Counted from the first letter of the stretch, positions 16,561 through 25,427 are shown. The stretch: 64,000 nucleotides of DNA from DATLED01 sp035525495 (GCA_035525495.1 DATLED010000001.1:18693-82692); one strand, 5' to 3'. A program made the numbers and translations. Notes: generated by a model not told the origin, from the letters alone.

Positions 16561-16621
16561 GTGCAGGTACCCTCGCCGCTGCGAAGTCGCGCCGGGCGAC
16601 CCAGAAGCGAGGAACGACACG

Positions 16622-17134
16622 GTGGGAATCGGCTCGACGGTCTACAAGCTCGTCTTCATGTTGCACATCCTGGCCATCGTCATCGGGTTCGGCGGGGTGA
16701 TGCTCAACGGCGTCTACGGCGCCGAGGCCAGGAAGCGGAAGGGTGCGACGGGGCACGCCGTCGGCGAGGCCAACCTGCGGGTGTCCAGGCTCGCCGTGAA
16801 GATCATCCTCACGATCCCTGTCTGGGGCATCCTGCTCGTCATCCTCAGTGACGGCGTGTGGAAGTTCGACCAGCTCTGGGTCGGACTTGCGCTCGCGCTC
16901 TTCATCGCCACGATGGGCTTCGCCACCGCCGTCCAGGTCAGGAACCAGAAGCGGATGGTCGCCCTCGCCGGCGAGCTGGTCGCCGCGGGCCCCCCGCCGG
17001 CCGATGCGTCGGGCCCCCCGCCACAGGTCGCCGAGATGGAGGACCTCGAGAAGAGGCTCGGGATGGGCGGGGCGTTCCTGAGTGTGATGGTCGTCGTGCT
17101 CCTCTTCCTCATGGTCTTCAAGCCGGGCGTCTAG
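16622..17134 (+). CDS. Small four-helix integral membrane protein
   Basis: This 170-residue protein has four predicted membrane helices (about 8-30, 58-80, 84-107 and 147-168) with a Pro-rich cytosolic or external loop before the last (GPPPADASGPPP). The pattern, with HILAIVIGFGGVMLNGVYG in helix 1, resembles the DUF2269-type family of unknown function. It starts at GTG 16622 with GAGGAA about 7 nt upstream. It may be cotranscribed with the eIF-2B-like gene, though a -10 box for that gene lies in between. Confidence 0.8.
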   Translation: MGIGSTVYKLVFMLHILAIVIGFGGVMLNGVYGAEARKRKGATGHAVGEANLRVSRLAVKIILTIPVWGILLVILSDGVWKFDQLWVGLALALFIATMGFATAVQVRNQKRMVALAGELVAAGPPPADASGPPPQVAEMEDLEKRLGMGGAFLSVMVVVLLFLMVFKPGV

Positions 17135-17149
17135 GCACGCCGGCGGGGC

Positions 17150-17155
17150 TAGCTT
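17150..17155 (+). promoter_or_regulatory. Leaderless -10 box, TAGCTT
   Basis: TAGCTT ends 7 nt before the ATG at 17163. Confidence 0.55.
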
Positions 17156-17162
17156 CGCGGCG

Positions 17163-17966
17163 ATGCCCCACCCCATCGAGCGTCTCCGTTGGGTCGCCAG
17201 GGCCGAGGGCGCGGGTGCGTCGCTGCTCGCCCGGGAGGCCGCCGGTGCCCTCGCCAGCATCGGCGACGACCTGCCGGGCCTCGTCACCGGCTGTCGTCGC
17301 CTGATCGACCGTCACCCGGCCATCGGGCCGCTGTGGTGGCTCTCGGCGCGGGCCCTCGCCGCCGAGGAGCCGATGCGGGAGTGCTACGTCGCCGCGTCCG
17401 ACCTCGACGCCGATCCCACGAGCGCGGTGCTCGCCGCCCACCTTCCCGACGACACCACGATCACCGTTCTCGGCTGGCCCGAGCAGGCGGGCGACGGGCT
17501 GCGCCGCCGGGGAGACGCCGAGGTCCTCGTCGTGGACTCCAAGGGTGAGGGACCGTCGTTCTGCCGTCGACTCGGCGCCGACGGGGTCGAGGCCTTCGAC
17601 GTGACGGAGTCGGGACTCGGCGGTGCCGTGCGGGAGTCGGGGCTCGTGCTTCTCGAGGCCTCCGCACTCGGACCGACGGGCTTCGTGGCGTCCACCGGCT
17701 CCCTGGCCGCTGCCGCGCTCGCCAAGGGACTCGGCGTCGATGTCTGGGTCGTCGCCGGCGTGGGCCGCGTCCTGCCGGGGCGGCTGTGGGAGGCGCTGGT
17801 GACACGCCTCGAGGCGGCCGACGATCCGTGGGCGTTGGAGGACGAGGTCGTACCCCTCGAGTGGGTCACGGCCGTCGCCGGACCGGCCGGCATCGGGACC
17901 CCGGACGACGCCGTCAAGCGGGCGGACTGCCCGGTCGTTCCCGAGCTCCTCGGCTGGGGTTCGTGA
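17163..17966 (+). CDS. eIF-2B-like (IF-2B fold) protein
   Basis: This 267-residue protein has a helical N-terminal half (ALASIGDDLPGLVTGCRRLIDRHP) and a Rossmann-like C-terminal half with LEASALGPTGFVASTGS, AALAKGLGVDVWVVAGVGRVLP and a region matching the substrate loop of eIF-2B/methylthioribose-phosphate isomerase proteins. Bacterial stand-alone members of this fold include sugar-phosphate isomerases (MtnA, ribose-1,5-bisphosphate isomerase), but the MtnA catalytic Cys/Asp motifs are not obvious, so the function is open. It sits directly upstream of a PPOX-type gene with a 4-nt gap. Confidence 0.7.
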   Translation: MPHPIERLRWVARAEGAGASLLAREAAGALASIGDDLPGLVTGCRRLIDRHPAIGPLWWLSARALAAEEPMRECYVAASDLDADPTSAVLAAHLPDDTTITVLGWPEQAGDGLRRRGDAEVLVVDSKGEGPSFCRRLGADGVEAFDVTESGLGGAVRESGLVLLEASALGPTGFVASTGSLAAAALAKGLGVDVWVVAGVGRVLPGRLWEALVTRLEAADDPWALEDEVVPLEWVTAVAGPAGIGTPDDAVKRADCPVVPELLGWGS

Positions 17967-17970
17967 CGCC

Positions 17971-18435
17971 GTGAGCCGGCGCGACCTCATCCGCATGACC
18001 GACGCCGAGCGCGACGCGTTCCTCCACCGCTCGAAGATCCTGAACCTGGCGACGGTGGGCGCAGACGGACGGATCCATCTGGTTGCCATGTGGTACGGGT
18101 TCGTCGATGGCCAGATCGCGTTCTGGACGTACGGCAAGTCGCAGAAGGTCGTGAACCTCGAACGCGACCCCCGCATCACCGGGCTCGTCGAGAGCGGTGG
18201 CGGCGTCTACAACGAGCTCAGGGGCGTTGAGCTCGTCGGCACGGCTCGGGTCGTGCGAGACGATCGGCGCATCATCGGCGCCGTCGGCGAAAGCGTGTGG
18301 GAGCGCTACACCGGTCCGGTCGACGACGCCGCCCGCCAAGCCCTCGCGGCGGTGGGAGCCAAGCGGGTCGCCGTGCTCCTCGACGTCGACAAGTGGGTCA
18401 CCTGGGACCACACCAAGCTCGCCGGCGGCTACTGA
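17971..18435 (+). CDS. Pyridoxamine 5'-phosphate oxidase-fold (F420/FMN) protein
   Basis: This 154-residue split-beta-barrel protein belongs to the PPOX/flavin- or F420-binding superfamily. ILNLATVGADGRIHLVAMWYGF and FWTYGKSQKVVNLERDPRITGLVESGG are characteristic of actinobacterial F420-type members (PPOX class). These reduce or oxidise diverse substrates with F420H2 or act as cofactor-binding proteins; a substrate cannot be named. The GTG start follows the upstream stop by 4 nt, so it is in an operon with the eIF-2B-like gene. Confidence 0.88.
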   Translation: MSRRDLIRMTDAERDAFLHRSKILNLATVGADGRIHLVAMWYGFVDGQIAFWTYGKSQKVVNLERDPRITGLVESGGGVYNELRGVELVGTARVVRDDRRIIGAVGESVWERYTGPVDDAARQALAAVGAKRVAVLLDVDKWVTWDHTKLAGGY

Positions 18436-18439
18436 GGTC

Positions 18440-18530
18440 TGTATCTTCGGTCTCGCTCTGCGGCGCCGCCCTCCGGGCCGGGGCCTTGCCGCTCGACTGG
18501 CGGCTGCTCGCTGGCGCTCCCGACGCCGCC
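18440..18530. repeat. Dispersed intergenic repeat, copy B (reverse orientation)
   Basis: The segment 18499-18529 is a perfect 31-bp reverse complement of 48431-48461 and 48518-48548. The upstream part (cggtctcgct, then gcgccg) is a diverged version of the rest of the unit. It fills the 182-bp gap between a PPOX-type gene and a dienelactone hydrolase gene. Confidence 0.75.
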
Positions 18531-18605
18531 CGGCCTCAGTAGCCGGCTGCGAGGAGCGGGAAGGTCACTCGGTCGAGCGGATCCCGAGGTGGTCGAGCAT
18601 CGGGA

Positions 18606-18611
18606 TAGCTT
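18606..18611 (+). promoter_or_regulatory. Leaderless -10 box, TAGCTT
   Basis: TAGCTT ends 6 nt before the dienelactone hydrolase ATG at 18618. Confidence 0.6.
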
Positions 18612-18617
18612 CCAAGG

Positions 18618-19304
18618 ATGGGCGAGATCATCGAGTTCCCGAGCAACGGCACGAGCGGACAGGGTTACCTGGCGGTGCCCGAATCCGGGTCCGGTCCCGG
18701 CGTCGTCGTGATCCAGGAGTGGTGGGGATTGGTCGACCACATCAAGGACGTGTGCGACCGCTTCGCCGCCGAGGGGTTCACCGCGTTGGCTCCCGATCTC
18801 TATCGCGGTGAGGCGACGACCGAGCCCGACGAGGCTGGCAAGTTGATGATGGCGCTCAACATCGAGCAGGCCGCCAAGGACATGAGCGGCGCCGTCGACG
18901 AGGTCGCGCGGCGATCGACCGGCAACGGCGGCAGGGTCGGCGTCATCGGGTTCTGCATGGGAGGCGGACTGGCGCTCATGCTCGGTGCGCATCGGGGCGA
19001 CAAGGTGGGGGCCGTAGCGCCGTTCTACGGCCTCATCCCGTGGCCGGGCGCGCAGCCGGACTACACGAAGATGACCGCGGCCGTGCAGGGTCACTACGCC
19101 GAGAAGGACGACTACTTCAACCCCGAGGCGGTGGCCGGTCTCGACGAAGAGCTGACGGCGGCAGGCGTCGAGCACGAGCTCTTCAGCTATCCCGGCGCGG
19201 ACCATGCGTTCTTCAACGACGCGCGCCCCGAGGTCTACGACGCCGGGGCATCCTCGCAGGCCTGGGGCCGGGTTCTCGACTTCCTGCGCGACCAGCTTGG
19301 CTGA
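18618..19304 (+). CDS. Dienelactone hydrolase family protein
   Basis: This 228-residue alpha/beta hydrolase of the dienelactone hydrolase type has the nucleophile elbow GFCMGGG with Cys as nucleophile, YAEKDDYFNPE supplying Asp, and GADHAFFND supplying His. Characterised relatives hydrolyse dienelactones in chloroaromatic breakdown or act as general carboxymethylenebutenolidases. No other aromatic-degradation gene is adjacent. Its stop overlaps the proposed TTG start of the S9 peptidase by 8 bp, so the two form an operon. Confidence 0.93.
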   Translation: MGEIIEFPSNGTSGQGYLAVPESGSGPGVVVIQEWWGLVDHIKDVCDRFAAEGFTALAPDLYRGEATTEPDEAGKLMMALNIEQAAKDMSGAVDEVARRSTGNGGRVGVIGFCMGGGLALMLGAHRGDKVGAVAPFYGLIPWPGAQPDYTKMTAAVQGHYAEKDDYFNPEAVAGLDEELTAAGVEHELFSYPGADHAFFNDARPEVYDAGASSQAWGRVLDFLRDQLG

Positions 19305-21471
19305 GCTGTCGTCGTCCGAGCGCAGGCTGGGGGGGGAGGACGTCGCCCGGTACCCGCTGCCCGGCGCGAACGCGCCGGCGTCGATCGCCTTCAGCCCCAG
19401 CGGTCGCTTCGTCTCGTTCCTCTGGAGCCCGGAGCACTCGCTGCGCCGCGACCTGTTCGTCCTCGACCTCGACTCCGGCGAGCGGCTCAGCCCCCTCGGC
19501 AACGGCGGGGGTGGCGTCACCGAGGAGAACCTGACGCTCGACGAGCGGCTCCGCCGCGAGCGGGCGCGCGACCTCGGACAGGGAGTGACGTCGGCGAAGT
19601 GGGCGACGTCCACCGACCGACTGCTCGTGCCCCGCCCCGACGGCCTCCACGTGCTCGACGCGCCCGAGTTCGACGACCTGCTAGCGGTCCCTCTGATCGA
19701 CGGTGCATCGCCGATGCTCGACCCCCGACTGTCGCCCGACGGATCGTTGGTCGCGTTCGTGGTCGACGACGAGCTGTGCGTGGCATCGATCGACACCGCC
19801 GACGTCGGCGAGCTGACGAGCGGTGCGCGTGGCACCGGACGCACCCACGGGCTCGCCGAGTTCGTCGCCCAGGAGGAGATGGGTCGGAGCCACGGGTTCT
19901 GGTGGTCACCGGACGGACTGACGATCGCCTACACCGAAGTCGACGAGACCCACATCCCGACCTACCGCATCGTCCACCAAGGCAGCGACGCCGTCGGCGA
20001 AGACGCGCAGGAGGACCACCGGTACCCGTTCGCCGGCGCTTCCAACGCCAGGGTGCGGCTCGGTGTCGTGCCCGTCGACGGCGGCGACACCGTCTGGTGC
20101 GCAATCGGCGACGATCACGAGTACCTCGCACGGGTCGACTGGCTCGCGCCCGACGTGCTCACGGCGCAGGTGGAGAACCGCGATCAGACGACCCTCGACC
20201 TGTTGCGCATCGACCCGACGACGGGAACGGCGACCGTGCTCCTCCGGGAGGAGAGCGACGTCTGGATCAACCTCCACGATGTCCTCCGGCGGGTCGACGA
20301 CGACCGGTACCTGTGGGCATCCGAGCGGACCGGCTTCCGCCATCTCGAGGTGCGGACGGTCGACGGCTCCTCGGTCATCCTGCTCACCAGCGGCGACTGG
20401 CTGGTGGACAGAGTGGTCGCCGTCGATGACGCCAACGCGTGGTTCGTCGCGACGCGGGACGGCGCGTCGCAACGCCATCTGTACGAGGTTCGCCTCGACG
20501 GGACGGGCGAGATCCGCCGTGTCACGGTCGAGCCGGGGACGCACGCCGCTGTCGTGCACGCCGCGTCCGGCCGGTTCGTGGACACCTTCTCGTCATTGAC
20601 GTCCCCGCCCTTCGCCTCGGTTCGCCGGCTGGCCGACGGCTCGCTCGAACGGTCGCTGCTCGAGACGGTGGAGGCCGCCGATCCGCGCGCCACCGAGCTG
20701 CCGTTGCCGCCGCCGGAGCTGATGACGGTCGCGGTCGATGATGGGACGCCGATCGACGTCCTCCTCTACCGACCGGCGGGCGAGGGACCGTTCCCCACGA
20801 TCGTGTCCGTCTACGGCGGTCCCCACGCCCAGCAGGTGGCGGACGCGTGGTCGTCGACGAGCGCCATGCGGCGGCAGTTGTTCCGGTCGGACGGGTTCCT
20901 CGTCGTCGTCGCCGACAACCGTGGCGCCGCCGGGCGGGGGCTCGCCTTCGAGGGCGCCATCCGCTGGGACCTCGGCGAGGTCGAGGTGTGGGACCAGGTG
21001 GCGGTCGTGCGGGCACTCGCGGAGCAGGGCATCGTGGACCCCGAACGGGTCGGGATCAACGGGTGGAGCTACGGGGGCTACCTCAGCGCCATGTGCCTCG
21101 CCAAGGCGCCCGACGTGTTCCGCGCGGCGGTCGCCGGCGCGCCCGTGACGCACTGGGACGGGTACGACACGCACTACACGGAGCGCTACATGGGCACACC
21201 TGGCGACAACCCTTCGGGGTACGAGCGGTCGAGCGTCATGACCCACGTCGCGGGGTTGCGGGACCGCCACCTGATGCTCGTCCACGGCCTCATCGACGAG
21301 AACGTCCACTTCCGTCACAGCGCCCGACTGATCAACGCGCTCATCCAGGCAAGGATCCCGTACGAGCTGTTCCTGCTGCCCGGGGAGCGCCACTCGCCGC
21401 GTGCCGAGGCCGACCGCGTCTATCTGGAGGAGCGGATCCTCGAGTTCTTCCGCCGGGTGCTGTCGCAATAG
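19297..21471 (+). CDS. S9 family peptidase, dipeptidyl-peptidase IV type
   Basis: This is a serine peptidase of about 724 residues with an N-terminal beta-propeller (about 1-470) and a C-terminal alpha/beta hydrolase domain. The catalytic triad is visible: Ser591 in GWSYGGY, Asp667 in HGLIDENVHF and His699 in GERHS. GWSYGG is the DPP-IV (S9B) form of the elbow. DPP-IV enzymes remove Xaa-Pro dipeptides. No signal peptide is apparent, so it is probably cytosolic. The start is uncertain: TTG 19297 overlaps the upstream stop and gives a sensible N-terminus; no ATG or GTG in frame is better placed. Confidence 0.9.
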   Translation: MAELSSSERRLGGEDVARYPLPGANAPASIAFSPSGRFVSFLWSPEHSLRRDLFVLDLDSGERLSPLGNGGGGVTEENLTLDERLRRERARDLGQGVTSAKWATSTDRLLVPRPDGLHVLDAPEFDDLLAVPLIDGASPMLDPRLSPDGSLVAFVVDDELCVASIDTADVGELTSGARGTGRTHGLAEFVAQEEMGRSHGFWWSPDGLTIAYTEVDETHIPTYRIVHQGSDAVGEDAQEDHRYPFAGASNARVRLGVVPVDGGDTVWCAIGDDHEYLARVDWLAPDVLTAQVENRDQTTLDLLRIDPTTGTATVLLREESDVWINLHDVLRRVDDDRYLWASERTGFRHLEVRTVDGSSVILLTSGDWLVDRVVAVDDANAWFVATRDGASQRHLYEVRLDGTGEIRRVTVEPGTHAAVVHAASGRFVDTFSSLTSPPFASVRRLADGSLERSLLETVEAADPRATELPLPPPELMTVAVDDGTPIDVLLYRPAGEGPFPTIVSVYGGPHAQQVADAWSSTSAMRRQLFRSDGFLVVVADNRGAAGRGLAFEGAIRWDLGEVEVWDQVAVVRALAEQGIVDPERVGINGWSYGGYLSAMCLAKAPDVFRAAVAGAPVTHWDGYDTHYTERYMGTPGDNPSGYERSSVMTHVAGLRDRHLMLVHGLIDENVHFRHSARLINALIQARIPYELFLLPGERHSPRAEADRVYLEERILEFFRRVLSQ

Positions 21472-21474
21472 ATT
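21469..21474 (+). promoter_or_regulatory. Leaderless -10 box overlapping a stop codon, TAGATT
   Basis: TAGATT ends 6 nt before the ATG at 21481. Its first three bases are the TAG stop codon of the S9 peptidase gene. Confidence 0.55.
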
Positions 21475-21480
21475 CGGTGC

Positions 21481-22437
21481 ATGTCCGCGCGCACACGAGA
21501 CCTTCCCCGCCGCTCCTGCCTCTCGGTCCCCGGTTCGAGCGAGCGGTTCCTCGCCAAGGGCCCCACGATCGCCGCCGACATGACGTTCCTCGACCTCGAG
21601 GACTCGGTGGCCCCGCTCGAGAAGGAGGGCGCCCGGGCCAAGGTCGTCGACGCCATCAAGAACCTCGATTGGGGCGACCGCGTGCTCTGCGTGCGGGTCA
21701 ACGCGTGGGACACGAAGTGGACGGCCTATGACGTGATGGAGGTCGTCGGGAACGCCGGAGAGCGCCTCGACGAGATCATGCTGCCGAAGGTGCAGTCCGC
21801 GGCCGAGGTCGTGGCCATGGATCTGCTGCTGACGCAGGTCGAGGCGAACGCCGGCCTGCCGATCGGCCACATCGGCATCGAGGCGCAGATCGAGACGGCG
21901 CGTGGCCTGATCAACGTCGAGGAGATCTGCGCAGCGTCGGCCCGGCTCGAGACGATCATCTTCGGCCCCGCCGACTTCGCGGCGTCGATGGAGATGCCGG
22001 TGCTCACCGGCGGGGTGCAGATCCCCGAGTACCCCGGCGATCACTTCCACTACGTCTTCAACAAGATCTTGATGGCCGGCCGGGCGAACGGGCTCCAGGT
22101 GATCGACGGGCCCTACCTCTACGTGCGCGACCCCGAAGGCTTCCGTGACTACTGCAATCGGACGAAGGTGCTCGGCTACGACGGCAAGTGGGCCCTCCAC
22201 CCGGACCAGGTGACGATCCTCAACGAGGTGTTCTCGCCGACACAGGAGCAGTTCGACAAGGCGTGGGCGATCCTCGACGCCTACCAGAAGGCGACCGAGG
22301 GCGACCGCATGGGCGCCGTGATGTTCGGCGACGAGATGATCGACGAGGCATCCCGCAAGATGGCCAACAAGTTCATCTCGCGGGGGTCCCGCGCCGGGCT
22401 CGAGCGGTCGTCGTCGTCGGAGTCGCCCGCCTCGTAG
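21481..22437 (+). CDS. HpcH/HpaI-CitE family CoA-ester lyase (malyl-CoA lyase-like)
   Basis: This 318-residue TIM-barrel lyase cleaves or condenses beta-hydroxyacyl-CoA esters with Mg2+. SCLSVPGSSERFLAKG, FLDLEDSVAP (metal-ligand Glu and Asp), IGIEAQIETARGLIN and IIFGPADFAASM are diagnostic, and GKWALHPDQV near residue 238 is the CoA-contacting end. Length and motifs fit Mcl1-type L-malyl-CoA/beta-methylmalyl-CoA lyase better than short CitE; citramalyl-CoA lyase is an alternative. A mesaconyl-CoA-hydratase-like MaoC gene occurs 12 kb downstream (34262), a possible pathway partner. Confidence 0.88.
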   Translation: MSARTRDLPRRSCLSVPGSSERFLAKGPTIAADMTFLDLEDSVAPLEKEGARAKVVDAIKNLDWGDRVLCVRVNAWDTKWTAYDVMEVVGNAGERLDEIMLPKVQSAAEVVAMDLLLTQVEANAGLPIGHIGIEAQIETARGLINVEEICAASARLETIIFGPADFAASMEMPVLTGGVQIPEYPGDHFHYVFNKILMAGRANGLQVIDGPYLYVRDPEGFRDYCNRTKVLGYDGKWALHPDQVTILNEVFSPTQEQFDKAWAILDAYQKATEGDRMGAVMFGDEMIDEASRKMANKFISRGSRAGLERSSSSESPAS

Positions 22438-22477
22438 CGTCAGCCGGCGCAGCCGGACCCGCACCGTCGGCTCGCCG

Positions 22478-22483
22478 TAGGCT
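22478..22483 (+). promoter_or_regulatory. Leaderless -10 box, TAGGCT
   Basis: TAGGCT ends 6 nt before the GTG start at 22490. Confidence 0.6.
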
Positions 22484-22489
22484 CGGGGC

Positions 22490-22951
22490 GTGACGGCGCA
22501 GGTCGAACCGGCGGAGCTCGCCGCGCTCCTCGACGTCGCCGAGCGGCCGCGTGCGGAGCAGTGGAGCCTGAGGGCGGCGCTGACCCGGTACGCCCAGCCC
22601 CAGCCGGACCGGGCCAGCGCCGTCATCGAGCTCGTCCGGCGCATCGACTCCGCGTTGCGGCCCCACGCCAAGCGACTCGAGCGGGACGGGCCTGCGCTGT
22701 GGCGCGCCGCCACGGGGGTCGCTCCCGCCGACGGAGGCGATGACGAGGCGGCCACGTTCGTTGCTGAGGTGCTGCGGGCGCTGGTCGAGCTCGACCGCCT
22801 CGGGGACGGTCTGGCGGCGTGGGCCGTCGACCGAGCCGGTGAGCGTCCGGACGCCGTCGTCGATGAGATCGTCGGTGACGTCACCGCCCGCCTCGAGCGC
22901 CTCGGCATCGAGCGCGAGGAGCGGCCCCGGCCGGCGTACCGGCGCGGTTAG
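22490..22951 (+). CDS. Conserved hypothetical helical protein
   Basis: This 153-residue protein is Ala/Leu/Arg-rich and predicted all-helical and soluble (LAALLDVAERPRAEQWSLRA, VIELVRRIDSALRPHAKRL, LDRLGDGLAAWAV). I do not recognise a domain. The GTG start is set by the TAGGCT box. It is monocistronic and followed by a large hairpin facing the convergent Clp_N gene. Confidence 0.65.
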   Translation: MTAQVEPAELAALLDVAERPRAEQWSLRAALTRYAQPQPDRASAVIELVRRIDSALRPHAKRLERDGPALWRAATGVAPADGGDDEAATFVAEVLRALVELDRLGDGLAAWAVDRAGERPDAVVDEIVGDVTARLERLGIEREERPRPAYRRG

Positions 22952-22965
22952 CAGCGCGCGCCCTC

Positions 22966-23014
22966 GTTCTGGGCGGGCTCAACAACCGCACCGGTGGTTC
23001 AACCCGCCCAGAAC
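22966..23014. terminator. Long imperfect hairpin between convergent genes
   Basis: Arms of 21 nt (22966-22986 and 22994-23014) match at 18 positions, starting with a perfect GTTCTGGGCGGG/CCCGCCCAGAAC stem, with a 7-nt loop. It is probably a bidirectional terminator for the genes at 22490 and 23042. Confidence 0.55.
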
Positions 23015-23041
23015 CGCCGCAGGAGCGACCGACGCGATGTG

Positions 23042-23752
23042 TCAGCGGGCGACGCCGACGGCGGCGCCGCACGCACGGCACGACACCACGATGACGTCGC
23101 GCTTTCGGTCCTGGCGATCGGCGGCCGTCAGCACCGTGAACGACAGCGAGCCCTCGAGCGGGTTCGAGCACGAGGCGCAGCTCGGAGGCGGGACGTAGGG
23201 ACCGACGCGTGAGTCCGGCACGGCGCCGACGGCCACGTCCTCGTCGGCGGTCTCCTCGCTGGCGCCGCTCTGGCCACCCGACGGTGCCTCGACGGCCGCG
23301 CGCAGGGCGTCGAGGTCGACGCCGAGTCCGCGCAGCACCTGGCCGGCCGTCCCCTCGACGTCGAGCACGCCCAGCAGCAGGTGCTCGGTGCGCACCTCCC
23401 GCGACCGCTGCTCGTGCGAGAACCGAAAGGCCCGCCCGATGGCCCGCTCCGCCCGCGCGGAACGCTCGAGGGCGTCGCCAGGTCGTCGCGCCCTCGCCGC
23501 CTCCGCATCCGATGGCTGGCGCTGTCCCACCGCCTCGCCGACCTTGCGCCGGGCTCCGGACAACGTGACACCGGACGCGCCGAGCAGCTTGGCGGCCGCC
23601 CCCTCGACGTGGGCCAGCAACCCCAGCAGGAGGTGTTCCGTACCGATGCGAGCCGACCCGAGCTCACGCGCCTCGATGGCCGCCATGGCCACGGCGCGCC
23701 GCGCGCCCTGGCCGAACCCTTCCATCCCGTCGGCTCGCCCTTCGCCGGGCAT
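23042..23752 (-). CDS. Clp N-terminal repeat protein with C-terminal zinc ribbon
   Basis: This 236-residue protein has two Clp_N (R-domain) repeats of the kind found at the N-terminus of ClpC/ClpB: first AVAMAAIEARELGSARIGTEHLLLGLL (about 18-45), then a second FSHEQRSREVRTEHLLLGVL (about 110-130). There is no AAA+ module. After an acidic linker the C-terminus forms a CxxC...CxxC zinc ribbon (CASC and CRAC). Stand-alone Clp_N proteins may act as Clp adaptors or substrates; the ribbon suggests an additional binding role. It is the last gene of an operon with the PEP-mobile-domain and GNAT genes, starting 2 nt after the preceding stop. Confidence 0.85.
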   Translation of the reverse strand: MPGEGRADGMEGFGQGARRAVAMAAIEARELGSARIGTEHLLLGLLAHVEGAAAKLLGASGVTLSGARRKVGEAVGQRQPSDAEAARARRPGDALERSARAERAIGRAFRFSHEQRSREVRTEHLLLGVLDVEGTAGQVLRGLGVDLDALRAAVEAPSGGQSGASEETADEDVAVGAVPDSRVGPYVPPPSCASCSNPLEGSLSFTVLTAADRQDRKRDVIVVSCRACGAAVGVAR

Positions 23753-23754
23753 CG

Positions 23755-25422
23755 TCAACGGTCCAGCACGGCGACCGTGCCCCGAGCCGGATCGACCTCG
23801 ACGGTCGCGCCATCCGGGATCCGCTGCATCGCCTCCCGGGCCCCGACGACCGCCGGGATGCCGAACTCGCGGGCGATCACGGCGGCGTGGCAGAGCAAGC
23901 CACCCTCCTCGACGACCAGGGCGCCCGCGATGGCGAGGACGGCGTTGTACGTCGGCGCCGTGTAGGGCGCGACGAGCACGTCGCCAGGCTCGAGGTTGCC
24001 GAGCGCCTCGTTCACGTCGTGGACCACGCGCGCCGTTCCTCGATACGTTCCCGTCCCGACGCCGGTCCCCGTCAGCGGTGCATGAGCGGCCGAAGCTTCC
24101 ATCGACGCCACGACGGTGAGGACGACGTCAGTGATGTGGGCGAGGTTCGGCGGGAACAGGTGGAACGGGGGATCGCCCTCCTCGGGGCCGAGCCGCTCGG
24201 GTGGCGACAACGTCGCCCACGTCGCCCGTTCGTCGCGACGCCGCGCGATCTCGTCGGCACCGGGTCCTGCCTCCCCGCCGCCGCGCAGCATTGCGTCGAT
24301 CTCTTCGATCTCGAGCTCGAACACCTCGCCTCCGGCGAGCAACGCCCCGCTCGCGGCGAGTCGCCGCCCGGCCTCGAGCAGCGCTCGCCGAAGCAATCCC
24401 GCGGGCCACTCGTAGGTCAGCGGACCGTTCTCGTCCCGCAGCCCGTAGGAGAGGCGGGCGTCCTCGACGAGCTCCTCGAACTCGGCGAGGTGCTCTGCCG
24501 GTATGGATGACCGCAGGGCCGCCAGGGCCTCCTCGGCCCGAGCCTCCGGATCGTCGAGCGAGCTCCCGTCGGCGGCGGCGCGGATCGATGTCACGATCAC
24601 CTCGGGGAGCTCGATCAAGCACGAGTCCTCGAGGTCGTAGCCGGTCGTCAACCGCCACCCGTGGTGGGCGAGGTAGTCGTCGAGCAGCGACGCCGCCCGG
24701 GGCGACGCCGCCCGCACCTCGTCGAGGGTCCGCACCGAGGTCACCCCGACGCCGGCATCGACGAGCTCCTGCGCGAGTAGCCGCAGCGCGATGGCCGGCG
24801 CGCGCGTGGCCGGCGAGGCGGCGACGAGCGCCTCGAACGACTGTGCTGGGTCGAGGCCCCACCCCCGGAGCGCCACCATGAGGTTCCCGAGCGGGCCCAT
24901 GTCCGACACGTGCAGCCGGTGGTGCAGCTGCGCCGTGGTGAGGACGTGCTCGTGCGCGTCATCGATGTGGCGCGCCAGTGCATCGTCGTCGAACGAGGAG
25001 AGGTCGAGGTCGCTGAGGGCGCGGTTGCGGGCGATCAGGTTCGGTTTCCAGTCCGACTCCCAGCGCGCCAGCTCGAGTCGCCACCGCTTCACGGCGAACG
25101 ACTCCTTGGCGAGGCGCTCCTGCTTCCGGAACGCCGGATGGACGCGCGACGCCAACCAGAGGATCGGGGCGGGCGGGGGCGGACCGTCCTTCGAGCCGCC
25201 GACGATGGGGACGAGGCGGCGGAACAGCCGACCGTTGACCCATCGCACCTCCATTCCCTTCAAGGGCGCGCCGAAGAGCCCGAGCCCCTCCGCCAGACCG
25301 CGCTCCAGGGTCGTCGCCAGCACGCGCCGCACGATCGGGCCCGGTGCCGGCCCGCTGTGGGATGCATCGAGCAACCATGTGCCCGGCCCCGGTCTGTCCC
25401 ACCGCACTGCGTCCGCCTGCAT
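23755..25422 (-). CDS. PEP-utilising enzyme mobile-domain protein lacking ATP-grasp
   Basis: This 555-residue protein ends in a complete phosphohistidine swivelling domain (GGLLCHAAVIAREFGIPAVVG, His at about 511, then DGATVEVDPARGTV), as in PEP synthase, PPDK and rifampicin phosphotransferase. The N-terminal 450 residues are helical and resemble the middle domain that binds the antibiotic in rifampicin phosphotransferase-type proteins, but no ATP-grasp domain is present. A separate ATP-grasp partner elsewhere, or a non-catalytic role, must be assumed. It is cotranscribed with a GNAT acetyltransferase upstream and a Clp_N protein downstream. Confidence 0.82.
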   Translation of the reverse strand: MQADAVRWDRPGPGTWLLDASHSGPAPGPIVRRVLATTLERGLAEGLGLFGAPLKGMEVRWVNGRLFRRLVPIVGGSKDGPPPPAPILWLASRVHPAFRKQERLAKESFAVKRWRLELARWESDWKPNLIARNRALSDLDLSSFDDDALARHIDDAHEHVLTTAQLHHRLHVSDMGPLGNLMVALRGWGLDPAQSFEALVAASPATRAPAIALRLLAQELVDAGVGVTSVRTLDEVRAASPRAASLLDDYLAHHGWRLTTGYDLEDSCLIELPEVIVTSIRAAADGSSLDDPEARAEEALAALRSSIPAEHLAEFEELVEDARLSYGLRDENGPLTYEWPAGLLRRALLEAGRRLAASGALLAGGEVFELEIEEIDAMLRGGGEAGPGADEIARRRDERATWATLSPPERLGPEEGDPPFHLFPPNLAHITDVVLTVVASMEASAAHAPLTGTGVGTGTYRGTARVVHDVNEALGNLEPGDVLVAPYTAPTYNAVLAIAGALVVEEGGLLCHAAVIAREFGIPAVVGAREAMQRIPDGATVEVDPARGTVAVLDR

Positions 25423-25427
25423 GGTCG

